The notes below the pieces were generated by a model that ran no database searches, was not told the origin of the DNA, and was given only the letters and a program-made list of their open reading frames with translations. The translations under genes and the position numbers were made by a program. Shown in pieces: positions 36,426 through 45,604 of a stretch of DNA of 64,000 bases. The first letter of the stretch is position 1. The number at the start of each line of letters is the position of its first letter. Origin of the DNA: Metalysinibacillus jejuensis (GTDB taxonomy: Bacteria; Bacillota; Bacilli; Bacillales_A; Planococcaceae); NCBI RefSeq assembly GCF_003057615.1, contig NZ_QAFW01000010.1:1-64000 (forward strand), in the 5' to 3' direction.

Positions 36426-37130
36426 CTATGCTAGACGCTTGCGACAAAGCAAGTAAAGGACGTAAAATAATAAAAAGATGGCTACAATAACAAGAGGGAT
36501 ATGCCAAGGGTATGACGGCGCCCATGTTAAAAAAATAGAAGGTGGCAATGTGCGTAAGTATGCATAGTTACTACCGAAAATTTCATTAATGAGTAACAAT
36601 AATGCAAAATAGAGAAGACTTTGCTTATACGTAAGCAATAGTCCTTTTTTTGTGACGGTAAACTTCGTTGTTTTACTAATAAACAGTATGCCAATTAGTA
36701 AGCTAGCATGACCTAAAAAGAACTGAATGAACATCGCATTCGGAAATCCTAGTTGGTTAGTGTCTGGCGATAATAAAGCGAGGCAAGCGCCAATAACGCC
36801 CCAATAAAATGTAAAGTTTAATAAGATGGTCCGTTTTGTAATGAGCATAAGCAGTACGAGTAATGTAGTGAGACGACACGGATAAAGTGGTAAAGCATCA
36901 GCAATATGCCATTCATCGTTCATTACATACCAACTATAGAGTAAAAACTGTTGTACAATAAGAGTAATAACTAAAGTGCAGCGAATGCTAGTGATGTAGC
37001 GTGATGGTAGTGTGTCGTTAATGTAACGTACAATAAGATAGGCTAGTAAAAATATAATGCCAAGTAATAGCAAATGTGGCCAGCTAAAAGTAGGAAATAT
37101 TGGGCGGCTACTATGGTACAGCTGGTAAAT
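36426..37130 (-). CDS. TIGR02206 family integral membrane protein (YwaF-like), apparent ATT start
   Basis: A 234-residue protein with about seven membrane segments. Family motifs are visible: ALPLYPCRL, FYWGVIG, ALLSPDTNQLGFPN, FFLGH, and EIFGSNYAYLRTLPP, then PSYPWHI. AAAGGAGG (37138-37145) is followed seven bases later by ATT TAC CAG. The resulting length is the family norm. A canonical in-frame start exists only far upstream, inside the divergent gene at 37172, with no site of its own. The ATT at 37131-37133 is a second possibility. Function of the family is unknown. Confidence 0.72.
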   Translation of the reverse strand: MYQLYHSSRPIFPTFSWPHLLLLGIIFLLAYLIVRYINDTLPSRYITSIRCTLVITLIVQQFLLYSWYVMNDEWHIADALPLYPCRLTTLLVLLMLITKRTILLNFTFYWGVIGACLALLSPDTNQLGFPNAMFIQFFLGHASLLIGILFISKTTKFTVTKKGLLLTYKQSLLYFALLLLINEIFGSNYAYLRTLPPSIFLTWAPSYPWHIPLVIVAIFLLFYVLYLLCRKRLA

Positions 37131-37171
37131 AATAAGCCCTCCTTTAACAATAAAAAGTTTGGTGTGATGAG

Positions 37172-38332
37172 ATGAAAAAAGTGTTGGTAGCGGTAGGTGT
37201 TGTTGGCATGCTGTTAATGGTGTTTTGGCTAGCACGACAAGAGCAACAACCCTACCAAGTGGAAACTTACCAGGGACAAATAAACGAAAACTTAGCATTT
37301 GCTAAAGGATTATCATTAATAACAGAGCCTGATGGTTCACAAGTTGTTTTTTGGTCAGAGCTACAAAATCATAAAAATAGTAACCCTAGTGCGCATTTAA
37401 AGACAGCTACTATAGCTGCGGAAGATTTACGCATGACAGCGCCTAGCACGGTTATAACGACTCCCTTTATACAAAATCCAATTAGTGCAAGTGCTTCAGC
37501 TACTAAACGTATTGTAACATTCGGCGCTATGCATGAAAAAGCAATGCAACAATTTTTTATAGGACCGTCGACTACGGTAGCAGCACTACAAACCGTTAAA
37601 GGTAGCGGTCATTCAGGACGTGTGGCTTCGACAAAAGATAGCCATATTATTGCTTGGGGCGAAGGTGCTAAAAATAGTGGTGGGCTTGGCCAAGCTGAAC
37701 GCCTACATCTTTCCGTATATGATGATGCAGGTAGCTTGATTGACGAAGCATTAATTACAACGCGTGAAGAAGATCAAGAATCTTGGCCTCAACTTGCCGC
37801 TTCCTCTACACGAGCGTTACTTATTTGGCAACGTGCGATTGAGGAAGAAGACTATGTACAATTAATGTACGCACTCTATGACCCAAAGGCGCGGCGTTTT
37901 CAAAAACACCCACTTGTGTTGCAACCTAATAATGCAAAAGAGGCCTATCAAGTCAATTACGTCGAGCCTATTAACGCTTTCGTTGTAACCGGGAATACGA
38001 GAGATAATCAAGGTTATATGTATATTATTAATGAGACAGGTCGCGTTACGCATGGCAGTTTTAATTTACCACCATTTGTACAAGAAACAACACCCGCAAT
38101 TAAACAGGGACAAGGTAGCGCAGAGCTCACATATCCTATGGCGCCATCTGGTTTTATCACGTATGAAGTAACAGAAAATCAAGTTGCAGAAAAACGTCAA
38201 ATTTTTGATGAGTATGTATGGGAAGACCTAGGGACAGCAGGTGTTTACAAGGAAAGTGGAGAAATTTATTTTATAACACTAAGTGAACATGGTATTGTAG
38301 AAAAAATAATTCATAAAAGAGGCGAGTCATAA
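37172..38332 (+). CDS. Membrane-anchored extracytoplasmic protein, unknown
   Basis: A 386-residue protein with one N-terminal membrane segment (about 4-22) and a long extracellular part, with repeated beta-strand-like stretches such as SQVVFWSEL, RIVTFGAMHE, HIIAWGEGAK and RALLIWQRA spaced about 50 residues apart. This would fit a beta-propeller, but I see no signature of a named family. The ATG has only a weak GATGAG site. It diverges from the TIGR02206 gene with 41 bases between starts. The terminator overlaps its stop. Confidence 0.6.
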   Translation: MKKVLVAVGVVGMLLMVFWLARQEQQPYQVETYQGQINENLAFAKGLSLITEPDGSQVVFWSELQNHKNSNPSAHLKTATIAAEDLRMTAPSTVITTPFIQNPISASASATKRIVTFGAMHEKAMQQFFIGPSTTVAALQTVKGSGHSGRVASTKDSHIIAWGEGAKNSGGLGQAERLHLSVYDDAGSLIDEALITTREEDQESWPQLAASSTRALLIWQRAIEEEDYVQLMYALYDPKARRFQKHPLVLQPNNAKEAYQVNYVEPINAFVVTGNTRDNQGYMYIINETGRVTHGSFNLPPFVQETTPAIKQGQGSAELTYPMAPSGFITYEVTENQVAEKRQIFDEYVWEDLGTAGVYKESGEIYFITLSEHGIVEKIIHKRGES

Positions 38333-38343
38333 GCCTCTTTTTT
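38315..38343 (+). terminator. Terminator overlapping the stop of the unknown anchored protein
   Basis: AAAAGAGGC pairs with GCCTCTTTT around GAGTCATAA, which contains the stop codon; six T follow. The next gene begins 16 bases later. Confidence 0.75.
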
Positions 38344-38358
38344 GTTTGAGGTGAGAAA

Positions 38359-39387
38359 GTGAAGAAATGGCTAGCAGGTATAGCGTTTGTCTTCTGTATC
38401 CTATCGATTTATACGGTGTATCATAACCATAGCTGGTATCAAACAGCTATTGTTACAGTAATAGAGGCGAAGGTGATTGAAACGACATCACTGCAGCAAG
38501 ATCAGCTGTATGAGCAGCAACTTACCGTAGAGGACCATAACGGACAAATTGGGATTTTAACGAATACGTATTCCAACTCACGTGCTTTCGATCAAAAGTA
38601 TCAACGTGGTGACGAATTATTTGTTAAAGGTGACCAAATTATTGGCGTAAAGCGTGACAAATATTTAGTGATTGCTGCATGGGTATTTATATTTTTTCTC
38701 GTACTCATCGGACGTAAGCAAGGCATACGTTCTTTAATTAGTTTTGCGCTTAATGTATTTATCTTGTTTATGGCAATTAGTGTTTACGTGCGTTATGAAA
38801 AAGTGAATCTGCTCGTTAGCAGTGCGGTAGCTACTGTGCTTTTCACCGTTATTTCAATTATTTTTGTGAGTGGACGTACCGCTAAAACGACTGCTGCGAT
38901 TATCGCTACACTCTTAGGGACTAGCATTGCTTTTATTGTGGCACTTGTAGCGATGCTTCTAACCAATCAGCAAGGGCTACAATATGAAGAAATGCAGTTT
39001 TTAACACGGCCTTATCATATTGTGTTTTTAGCAGGCTTATTAATCGGTTCACTTGGGGCCGTGATGGATGTAGCGATTACGATGACTTCCGCGCTTTTTA
39101 GTATGCAACATACTGCTACGTTGCAAGAAATCAAACAAGCTGGGCAGACAATTGGAAAAGATATTATGGGTACGATTACAAACATTTTATTTTTTGCTTA
39201 TGTTAGTGGTGCTATCCCTATGATGTTATTGTATTTTAAAAATGGCTTACCGTTTGGTTACACGCTGTCTATGAACCTATCATTAGAAGTTGCGAGAGCA
39301 CTTGCTGGTGGTATCGGTGTCGTCAGTACAATACCCATTAGCATTTATGTCTCGCTTTGGCTGATGAAACGAAAGCAGGTGGCATAA
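38359..39387 (+). CDS. YibE/F family membrane protein (long member)
   Basis: A 342-residue protein. One N-terminal membrane segment and a small extracellular beta domain (about 30-105) lead into seven or so membrane segments. The YibE/F core motif is GSLGAVMDVAITMTSAL, followed by GKDIMGTITNILFFAYVSGA. It starts with GTG after GAGGTG. Its stop touches the ATG of the second YibE/F gene, so the pair is co-translated. The family is of unknown function, probably transport. Confidence 0.85.
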   Translation: MKKWLAGIAFVFCILSIYTVYHNHSWYQTAIVTVIEAKVIETTSLQQDQLYEQQLTVEDHNGQIGILTNTYSNSRAFDQKYQRGDELFVKGDQIIGVKRDKYLVIAAWVFIFFLVLIGRKQGIRSLISFALNVFILFMAISVYVRYEKVNLLVSSAVATVLFTVISIIFVSGRTAKTTAAIIATLLGTSIAFIVALVAMLLTNQQGLQYEEMQFLTRPYHIVFLAGLLIGSLGAVMDVAITMTSALFSMQHTATLQEIKQAGQTIGKDIMGTITNILFFAYVSGAIPMMLLYFKNGLPFGYTLSMNLSLEVARALAGGIGVVSTIPISIYVSLWLMKRKQVA

Positions 39388-40140
39388 ATGAATGTATTAG
39401 TCGTTTTAGCTATCATCTTATTAGGCTTGATGGTGATAGTAGGAGGAGCAAGTGGTGTACGCTCATTTATTTCGCTATTTTTAAATGGCATAATTTTAGT
39501 CGTAACCGTATTTTTTATGCTAGATACAGCGACGAACATTTTGTTATTAACAATGTTCGCTTGTGTAGGGTTGAGCGCTGTTAATTTATTTTATATTAAC
39601 GGCATTAACCGAAAAACTATGGCAGCTTTCCTCGCAACTTTTATGACGTTAAGTTTACTCTTAGGTGTAATTTATCGCGTCACAGACGTAACGATGATTC
39701 AAGGTTTTAGTGAGGAAGAGACCGAAGAATTAGATGCGTATAATTTATTAGTCGGTATTGATTATATACAAGTAGCGGCAGCTGTTATTATTATGAGTAC
39801 GATTGGTGCTATTATGGATGTTGCCATTTCTATTACGTCAGCGATGCAAGAATATGAGCGCTATAGTAAGGCTACGAAGCGTGAGTTGTTTCACTATGGT
39901 ATGAACATTGGGCGAGACATATTAGGTACAGATACGAACACGCTATTTTTTGCGTTTTTCGGTGGTTATTTAGGTTTACTAATTTGGTTTAAAGATTTAT
40001 CTTACACATTTGGTGACATTGTAAATGCAAAAGTATTCGGTTCGGAAGTATTAACTATTTTTACAGCAGGTGTTGGTATCGCTTTAGTCATTCCTATTGC
40101 TGCATTTACTAGTATTATGCTTAAGCAAATGATTCGCTAA
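39388..40140 (+). CDS. YibE/F family membrane protein (short member)
   Basis: A 250-residue paralogue of the preceding gene without the extracellular domain. The shared core reads STIGAIMDVAISITSAMQEY and GRDILGTDTNTLFFAFFGGY. About six membrane segments. It starts on the base after the previous stop. Such pairs are common in Firmicutes and suggest a heteromeric membrane complex. Confidence 0.85.
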   Translation: MNVLVVLAIILLGLMVIVGGASGVRSFISLFLNGIILVVTVFFMLDTATNILLLTMFACVGLSAVNLFYINGINRKTMAAFLATFMTLSLLLGVIYRVTDVTMIQGFSEEETEELDAYNLLVGIDYIQVAAAVIIMSTIGAIMDVAISITSAMQEYERYSKATKRELFHYGMNIGRDILGTDTNTLFFAFFGGYLGLLIWFKDLSYTFGDIVNAKVFGSEVLTIFTAGVGIALVIPIAAFTSIMLKQMIR

Positions 40141-40182
40141 AACAGAAAAAAGTGCGTAGCATATTGAGTAGAGGTGATATGA

Positions 40183-40308
40183 ATGGCACAACAAGTATTT
40201 TATTGCGAAGATTGCGGTTATCCTTATTACGGAGAACAAAAGCCGGACTACTGTGCAAAATGTGAAAGCGATGCCCCAGAAGGTGACGCATGTTGGACAG
40301 GACGTTAA
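40183..40308 (+). CDS. 41-residue zinc-ribbon protein
   Basis: A short gene with start, stop and GAGGTG six bases upstream. The product has two CxxC knuckles, YCEDCGYPYYG and YCAKCES, 14 residues apart, followed by CWTGR at the end. This is the layout of a rubredoxin-like or zinc-ribbon domain. Too small for many gene finders. It lies between the YibE/F pair and its own terminator. Function unknown. Confidence 0.75.
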   Translation: MAQQVFYCEDCGYPYYGEQKPDYCAKCESDAPEGDACWTGR

Positions 40309-40323
40309 TCAGGGTATAGTAAA

Positions 40324-40357
40324 GCACCGGAGTGAATAAACTTCGGTGTTTTTTTAT
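40324..40357 (+). terminator. Terminator after the zinc-ribbon gene
   Basis: GCACCGGAG pairs with CTTCGGTGT (with G:T pairs), followed by seven T. Confidence 0.8.
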
Positions 40358-40412
40358 AAAAATAAAGACGAATGTTAAATGTGTAAGGTATGATAGTAAG
40401 GAGGTGAGGTCT

Positions 40413-41273
40413 ATGATACGAATAGGTTTAACAGGATTTACTGACCACCCGCTCCTCGTATCAAGTGCTACAAAAGCGAGTGACAAATTATTTGATTATA
40501 GTGGTCACTTTCCAATTGTAGAAATTGATAGTTCTTTTTATGCGATTCCTCAACAACAAACCGTAGAGAAGTGGGTAGCGCAAACACCTAAGAATTTTCA
40601 GTTTGTGGTCAAGGCGTATCAAGCGATGACAGGTCATCAAAAGCGTGAAGATTGGACATTTTCTTCGATTGAAGAAATTTATCAAACGTTTGAAGAATGT
40701 TTGATGCCGATGCAACAAGCTAATAAATTATATGCCGTATTAGTACAATTTCCACCTTGGTATGATGCAACGGAGAAAAACAAACAATATATTAAGAAAA
40801 TGAATCAGCGCTTGGCTCATTTTCAATTGGCGGTGGAGTTTCGCAACCAAACGTGGTTTGCGCCGCAGCAAAGCGAAGCGACATTACAATTTTTAGCAAC
40901 GCAAAATATCATTCATGTTATTTGTGATGAACCACAAGCAGGTATAGGGACGGTACCCTTTGTAGCGGAGGCGACCACATCAAAAGTAATGCTACGTTTA
41001 CATGGACGTAATTTACATGGGTGGCGCAATGTTGGCAATAAAGAACATTGGCGTAAAGTGCGCTTTTTATATAATTATAATGATCAAGAGTTACAACAAT
41101 TTGCGACAGTATGTCAACAATTTGAACAACAAGGAAAAGATGTAGTTGTAACATTTAATAATAATTCAGCACATGATGCAGCACCTAATGCTAAGCGTTT
41201 ACAGCAACTGCTCGATGTGAAGTATGACGGTTTAGCGCCGAGACAGCTAGATATTTTTGGAGGTGAATGGTAA
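40413..41273 (+). CDS. yunF: DUF72 family protein (YunF-like)
   Basis: A 286-residue TIM-barrel-like protein of DUF72 (YecE/YunF). Typical elements are the N-terminal RIGLTGFTDHP, EIDSSFYAIPQQQTVEKW and FAVLVQFPPW-like region, and RLHGRNLHGW near the C-terminus. Start ATG has GGAGGTG upstream; the open frame reaches further back but lacks a site. It overlaps the next gene by one base (TAATG). B. subtilis also has yunF beside yunE and yunD. Biochemical role unknown. Confidence 0.88.
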   Translation: MIRIGLTGFTDHPLLVSSATKASDKLFDYSGHFPIVEIDSSFYAIPQQQTVEKWVAQTPKNFQFVVKAYQAMTGHQKREDWTFSSIEEIYQTFEECLMPMQQANKLYAVLVQFPPWYDATEKNKQYIKKMNQRLAHFQLAVEFRNQTWFAPQQSEATLQFLATQNIIHVICDEPQAGIGTVPFVAEATTSKVMLRLHGRNLHGWRNVGNKEHWRKVRFLYNYNDQELQQFATVCQQFEQQGKDVVVTFNNNSAHDAAPNAKRLQQLLDVKYDGLAPRQLDIFGGEW

Positions 41274-42097
41274 TGGCTTATGTAATTTTAGCTTTCCTTG
41301 CTTTAGCATCAGGTGTGGTAGGTGCCTTAGTAGGTTTAGGTGGCGGCGTAATTTTAGTACCTGCAACATTATATGTCGGGCTAAATCTAGGATATATTCC
41401 AGATATGACGCCTCAAAAAGTTGTAGGGTTATCTGTAATTATGATGATTTTTATCGGTTTATCATCTACCTTAAGTTATCTGAAATCGAAAACAGTGGAT
41501 TATCGAAGCGGCTTTATTTTCTTTTTAGGTAGTGTACCTGGCACGATGTTGGGGGCATGGTTAAATAAAGGGTTAGATTTACCATCGTTTAATTTATATT
41601 TTGGTATTTTGTTAATCGTTCTCGCTACAATTTTAATTGTGCGCGATAAATTAAAGCCTGTAAAATGGTTTGTAGCGCACGGTAAGCCGCGCACATTTAC
41701 TGATCCAGATGGCAAGGCATTCGTGTACGGTTATCCTATTTGGTTTGCGCTATTATTAACATTTTTTATCGGTATTATCTCAGGGCTATTTGGCATTGGT
41801 GGCGGCTCAATTATCGTACCAGCCATGATTATATTATTTTTATTCCCACCTCATGTAGCTATTGCAACTTCAATGTTTATGGTATTTTTATCGGCACTTG
41901 TCAATTCAGCAAGTCATATTTATTTAGGTAATGTACCGTGGTTATACACACTGCCTGTAATTCCAGGTGCTTATATCGGGGCTAAGCTTGGAGCACGCCT
42001 AAATAAAAAGTTGAATTCCGATACATTAGTGCTCATTTTACGCATCGTTTTACTGTTGCTTGGTGTGCGTTCGATTATCGATGGATTAATAAATTAA
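41273..42097 (+). CDS. yunE: TauE/SafE family membrane permease (YunE-like)
   Basis: A 274-residue protein with about eight membrane segments in two similar halves, each opening with a glycine-rich turn (GALVGLGGGVILVP and GLFGIGGGSIIVPA), the hallmark of TauE/SafE (sulfite/organosulfonate exporters). ATG at 41273 lies eight bases after GGAGGTG; the ATG at 41267 is only two bases away from it. Translation is coupled to yunF. Substrate not evident. Confidence 0.9.
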   Translation: MAYVILAFLALASGVVGALVGLGGGVILVPATLYVGLNLGYIPDMTPQKVVGLSVIMMIFIGLSSTLSYLKSKTVDYRSGFIFFLGSVPGTMLGAWLNKGLDLPSFNLYFGILLIVLATILIVRDKLKPVKWFVAHGKPRTFTDPDGKAFVYGYPIWFALLLTFFIGIISGLFGIGGGSIIVPAMIILFLFPPHVAIATSMFMVFLSALVNSASHIYLGNVPWLYTLPVIPGAYIGAKLGARLNKKLNSDTLVLILRIVLLLLGVRSIIDGLIN

Positions 42098-42110
42098 AAG
42101 GAGCGATATT

Positions 42111-43475
42111 ATGGAAAAAATCCATATTTTCTATACAAATGATTGGCATAGTCATTTTGCTTATTGGCCACGTATGCAAGCTTATATTCAACAGCGTAAA
42201 GCTAGCTATGAGCAACAAGGAGATACGGTATTACTATGTGATGTTGGTGATCATATGGATCGCTCCTCTATCTTTACTGAAGCGACGCAAGGTAAAGGTA
42301 ATGTCGCGTTATTAAACGAGGCTGGTTATGATGTCGTAACAATTGGTAATAATGAAGGGATTACGCTTAGCTTTGCCAACTTAACCGCACTGTATGAACA
42401 AGCTACTTTTGATGTAGTTGTTGCTAATTTACAAGCAATTGAAGGGCAAACTCCCGAATGGGTGAAGCCCTATGTTATCAAAACGACAGCAGCTGGTACA
42501 AAGATTGGCTTTATCGCAGCGACTGCACCATTTGAAGCGTTTTATCGTGAGTTAAATTGGGATGTGAGTGGGGCGCGTGAAAAATTAATTCAGCTTGCTT
42601 ACTATTTAGAAGATAAAGTCGATATTTTGCTCTGCTTATCCCATTTAGGTTTAACTGAAGACGAAGCATTGGCTAGCGCATGCCCACAAATTGATGTTAT
42701 TTTTGGTTCACATACGCACCATGTATTGCCAAAAGGGAAATTAATTAATGGTGTATTGTTAACGGGTGGCGGCATGTTCGGTCGCTATTTAGGTGAATTG
42801 ACATTAACATTTGATGACAATGGATTGACGAAGCAAACGGTATTGCACGAGAGCAAAACACTACCCCCGCTAGACAACGAAACGAGTATGGTGGCTAAGT
42901 TAACAGCGATAGGTGAACAAAAACTCCAAAAAACAGCATTTATCTCTCCAAAATTTTACAATAAGGAATGGTATCATTATTCCAAACTATCCCATTTGTT
43001 TGCGGCTATGATGTTAGAAGAGACAGACGCAGATTGCGCGTTATTTAATGCAGGTATTTTTTTAACCGACTTACCAAAAGGGCCGATTAGCGCGCTAGAT
43101 TTACATCGCTTATTGCCACATCCTATTAATTTATGCATAATCGAAGTGACAGCACAGCAACTAAAAGAGCTTTTAGCCGAAGATATCCCTGTTGATTGGC
43201 CGCGCATGGCATTAAAAGGCCTAGGCTTCAGAGGCGTAGTGCTAGGTAAAATACTTACATATGGCTTCACTTTAGATGACAAGCGCCGCTTATGGATCAA
43301 TGGCGAACTAGCAGATGAACAAAAGGTGTATCGTCTCGTTACACTTGATTTATTTACCTTTGGCTATTTTTATCCACAATTCAAATATGCGAAAAAACAC
43401 TATGTTCTCCCTGAATTTTTACGTGAATTATTTTTAGCGTATGGGCAACATCACTTTGCGGAAGAAAGAAAATAA
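42111..43475 (+). CDS. yunD: 5'-nucleotidase-family metallophosphoesterase (YunD-like)
   Basis: A 454-residue protein. The metallophosphoesterase domain (1-260) has metal motifs FYTNDWHSHF, DVGDHMDRS, IGNNEG (usually GNHE/GNHD), LSHLG and GSHTHHV. The C-terminal 5'-nucleotidase domain follows. No signal peptide, so it acts inside the cell, unlike UshA. The Asn in place of the GNH histidine is also the oddity to check. AAGGAG precedes ATG. Third gene of yunF-yunE-yunD. Confidence 0.9.
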   Translation: MEKIHIFYTNDWHSHFAYWPRMQAYIQQRKASYEQQGDTVLLCDVGDHMDRSSIFTEATQGKGNVALLNEAGYDVVTIGNNEGITLSFANLTALYEQATFDVVVANLQAIEGQTPEWVKPYVIKTTAAGTKIGFIAATAPFEAFYRELNWDVSGAREKLIQLAYYLEDKVDILLCLSHLGLTEDEALASACPQIDVIFGSHTHHVLPKGKLINGVLLTGGGMFGRYLGELTLTFDDNGLTKQTVLHESKTLPPLDNETSMVAKLTAIGEQKLQKTAFISPKFYNKEWYHYSKLSHLFAAMMLEETDADCALFNAGIFLTDLPKGPISALDLHRLLPHPINLCIIEVTAQQLKELLAEDIPVDWPRMALKGLGFRGVVLGKILTYGFTLDDKRRLWINGELADEQKVYRLVTLDLFTFGYFYPQFKYAKKHYVLPEFLRELFLAYGQHHFAEERK

Positions 43476-43494
43476 ATAGAATGGAGTTTCCGCT

Positions 43495-44598
43495 ATGCAA
43501 TTAATCGCGTTAGAAGCCGTACGTGACGGCATGACACTTGGCAAAACAATTTGGAATGATGCAGGACACCCGCTCTTGCAACAAGGCGTACGTTTAAATG
43601 AACGCAGCATTAAGCGTTTAGAACAATTAAACGTACAATATATTTATATTGATACGGCATTATCAAAAGGCATTGAAGTAGTGGAAACCGTGCCACATAC
43701 AGTGCGCAACGGTGTCGTAAAAGAAATTAGACAATCATTTGAAGCTGTACAAAAGGCAGACAAGAAAAAAATTGCCTATGTACTAGAACAAAAGGCTTAC
43801 GCTTTATCGAAAGACCTTGATGAATTAATAAAGATTATTATGGAAAGTGGCGAAGCGCTAATGGTGCTTTCCGATGCCTTTTTATATGATGAATACATTT
43901 ATCAACATTCTTTTCAGGTAACGCTTTATGCGCTTGCGATTGCCAAGCATTTAAAATATAGTGAGAAAGATTTAAAGACGATTGGTATGGGTGCTTTATT
44001 ACATGACATTGGTAAAATTAGCATTCCCCAAGAAATTTTACAAAAGCCTTCTCGCTTAACGGAACAAGAGTATGAAGAAATGAAAGAGCATACTAAATAC
44101 GGCTTTGAGTTATTGCGGAATTTATACACGATGCCGCTATTAGTAGCACATTGTGCATTTCAGCATCACGAACGTCTAGATGGCACTGGCTATCCACGTG
44201 GCTTAACAGAAAAAGAAATTCATCCTTTTGCAAAAATTATTGCGGTAGCTGATGTGTTTGATGCTTTATCAAGCACGCGCGTTTATCGCAAAAAAATCCT
44301 GCCTGTAGAATGCTTGAAAATTATGGCTAAAGGAGAGGGAACAGAGTTTGATCCAATTGTTTTAGAAGCCCTTCGCAAATGTATTGTACATTATCCAAAC
44401 GGCACAATTTTACAACTTGAAGATGAGCGACGTGGTATTGTCATTAGACAAAATCCGATTAATCCATTACGACCAGTGTTGCGTGTCTTTGAAGAGCAAG
44501 GGCAAATATTAAAAGCAACTTATGAGCTAGTGTTGATCGATTTCCCGACTTTAAAAATTGTCGAAGTTCAAGCAGACTACGTATTAAATAAACAATAA
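43495..44598 (+). CDS. HD-GYP domain c-di-GMP phosphodiesterase
   Basis: A 367-residue protein with an N-terminal DUF3391-like segment (1-60), a helical linker, and an HD-GYP domain (about 130-330). The metal pair is His170-Asp171 in LLHDIGK, and HHERLDGTGYP (224-234) is the complete HD-GYP motif, so it should hydrolyse c-di-GMP. No membrane segment. It probably shares a transcript with yunD 20 bases upstream. It is a likely opponent of the c-di-GMP-dependent YdaK system encoded at 19.7-26.3 kb. Confidence 0.92.
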   Translation: MQLIALEAVRDGMTLGKTIWNDAGHPLLQQGVRLNERSIKRLEQLNVQYIYIDTALSKGIEVVETVPHTVRNGVVKEIRQSFEAVQKADKKKIAYVLEQKAYALSKDLDELIKIIMESGEALMVLSDAFLYDEYIYQHSFQVTLYALAIAKHLKYSEKDLKTIGMGALLHDIGKISIPQEILQKPSRLTEQEYEEMKEHTKYGFELLRNLYTMPLLVAHCAFQHHERLDGTGYPRGLTEKEIHPFAKIIAVADVFDALSSTRVYRKKILPVECLKIMAKGEGTEFDPIVLEALRKCIVHYPNGTILQLEDERRGIVIRQNPINPLRPVLRVFEEQGQILKATYELVLIDFPTLKIVEVQADYVLNKQ

Positions 44599-44673
44599 CT
44601 GTTGTTGAAGATGCCCCTAATATGATACATTGACAACGAATACAATAAACAAAGAATAGGGGCGGAGTAGGAA

Positions 44674-45594
44674 ATGACATCTTGCAAACCGACAAGCAAA
44701 AAAGACGAATACTTACGCAAACCAGAGTGGTTGAAAATTAAATTAAACACGAATGACGAGTATAAAGGCTTAAAAAAATTAATGCGTGAAAACAATTTAC
44801 ATACCGTATGTGAGGAAGCACGCTGTCCAAATATTCATGAGTGCTGGGGAGAACGCCGCACAGCGACAATGATGATTTTAGGTTCTGTTTGTACACGTGC
44901 CTGTCGCTTCTGTGCTGTCAAAACAGGGTTACCGACAGAGCTAGATTTACAAGAGCCAGAACGAGTTGCTGACTCTGTAAAAATTATGGATTTAAAACAT
45001 GTTGTCATTACTATGGTAGCGAGAGATGATTTACGCGATGGCGGAGCTGGCGTGTTAGCCGAAACCATTCGCGCAATTCGTCGCAAAAGTCCAGCTACTT
45101 CGATTGAAGTTTTACCTTCAGACTTAGGCGGCTTAGATGAAAATATTACGATGTTAATGGATGCAAGACCTGATATTTTAAATCATAACATCGAGACGGT
45201 TCGTAGTTTGACGCCTCGTGTGCGCGCAAAGGCGACATATGACCGTTCATTAGCGTTTTTAAAACGAGCAAAAGAACTTCAACCAGATATTCCTACAAAG
45301 TCATCTTTAATGATTGGCTTAGGGGAAACAGAAGAGGAAATTTTACAAGTGATGGATGATTTACGTGCAAATGACGTAGACATTATGACAATTGGACAGT
45401 ACTTACAGCCGACAAAAAAACATCTACCTGTAAAGAAATACTATTCACCACTTGAATTTGGCAAGTTGCGTAAAATCGCAATGGAGAAAGGGTTCTCTCA
45501 TTGTGAAGCAGGTCCATTAGTACGCAGTAGTTATCATGCGGATGAGCAAGTGAACGCAGCTACTAAAGAGCGCCAATTGCAAGCAGGTAAGTGA
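44674..45594 (+). CDS. lipA: Lipoyl synthase LipA
   Basis: Radical-SAM enzyme that inserts two sulfurs into octanoyl groups on GcvH and E2 subunits. The 306-residue protein has both cluster motifs: the auxiliary one in [12 protein letters not shown] and the radical-SAM CX3CX2C in [10 protein letters not shown]. The [10 protein letters not shown] ending contains the conserved C-terminal serine that ligates the auxiliary cluster. GGAG lies before ATG. Followed by yutD with overlapping stop/start region, as in B. subtilis. Confidence 0.97.
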   Translation: MTSCKPTSKKDEYLRKPEWLKIKLNTNDEYKGLKKLMRENNLHTVCEEARCPNIHECWGERRTATMMILGSVCTRACRFCAVKTGLPTELDLQEPERVADSVKIMDLKHVVITMVARDDLRDGGAGVLAETIRAIRRKSPATSIEVLPSDLGGLDENITMLMDARPDILNHNIETVRSLTPRVRAKATYDRSLAFLKRAKELQPDIPTKSSLMIGLGETEEEILQVMDDLRANDVDIMTIGQYLQPTKKHLPVKKYYSPLEFGKLRKIAMEKGFSHCEAGPLVRSSYHADEQVNAATKERQLQAGK

Positions 45595-45604
45595 GGTGAC
45601 ACAA

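Noticed and set aside
37131-37298. N-terminal extension of the TIGR02206 protein from an ATG at 37298
   Set aside because: It lies over the start of the divergent gene at 37172, lacks an RBS and adds ~56 residues unlike the family. A strong AAAGGAGG sits just before 37130 instead.
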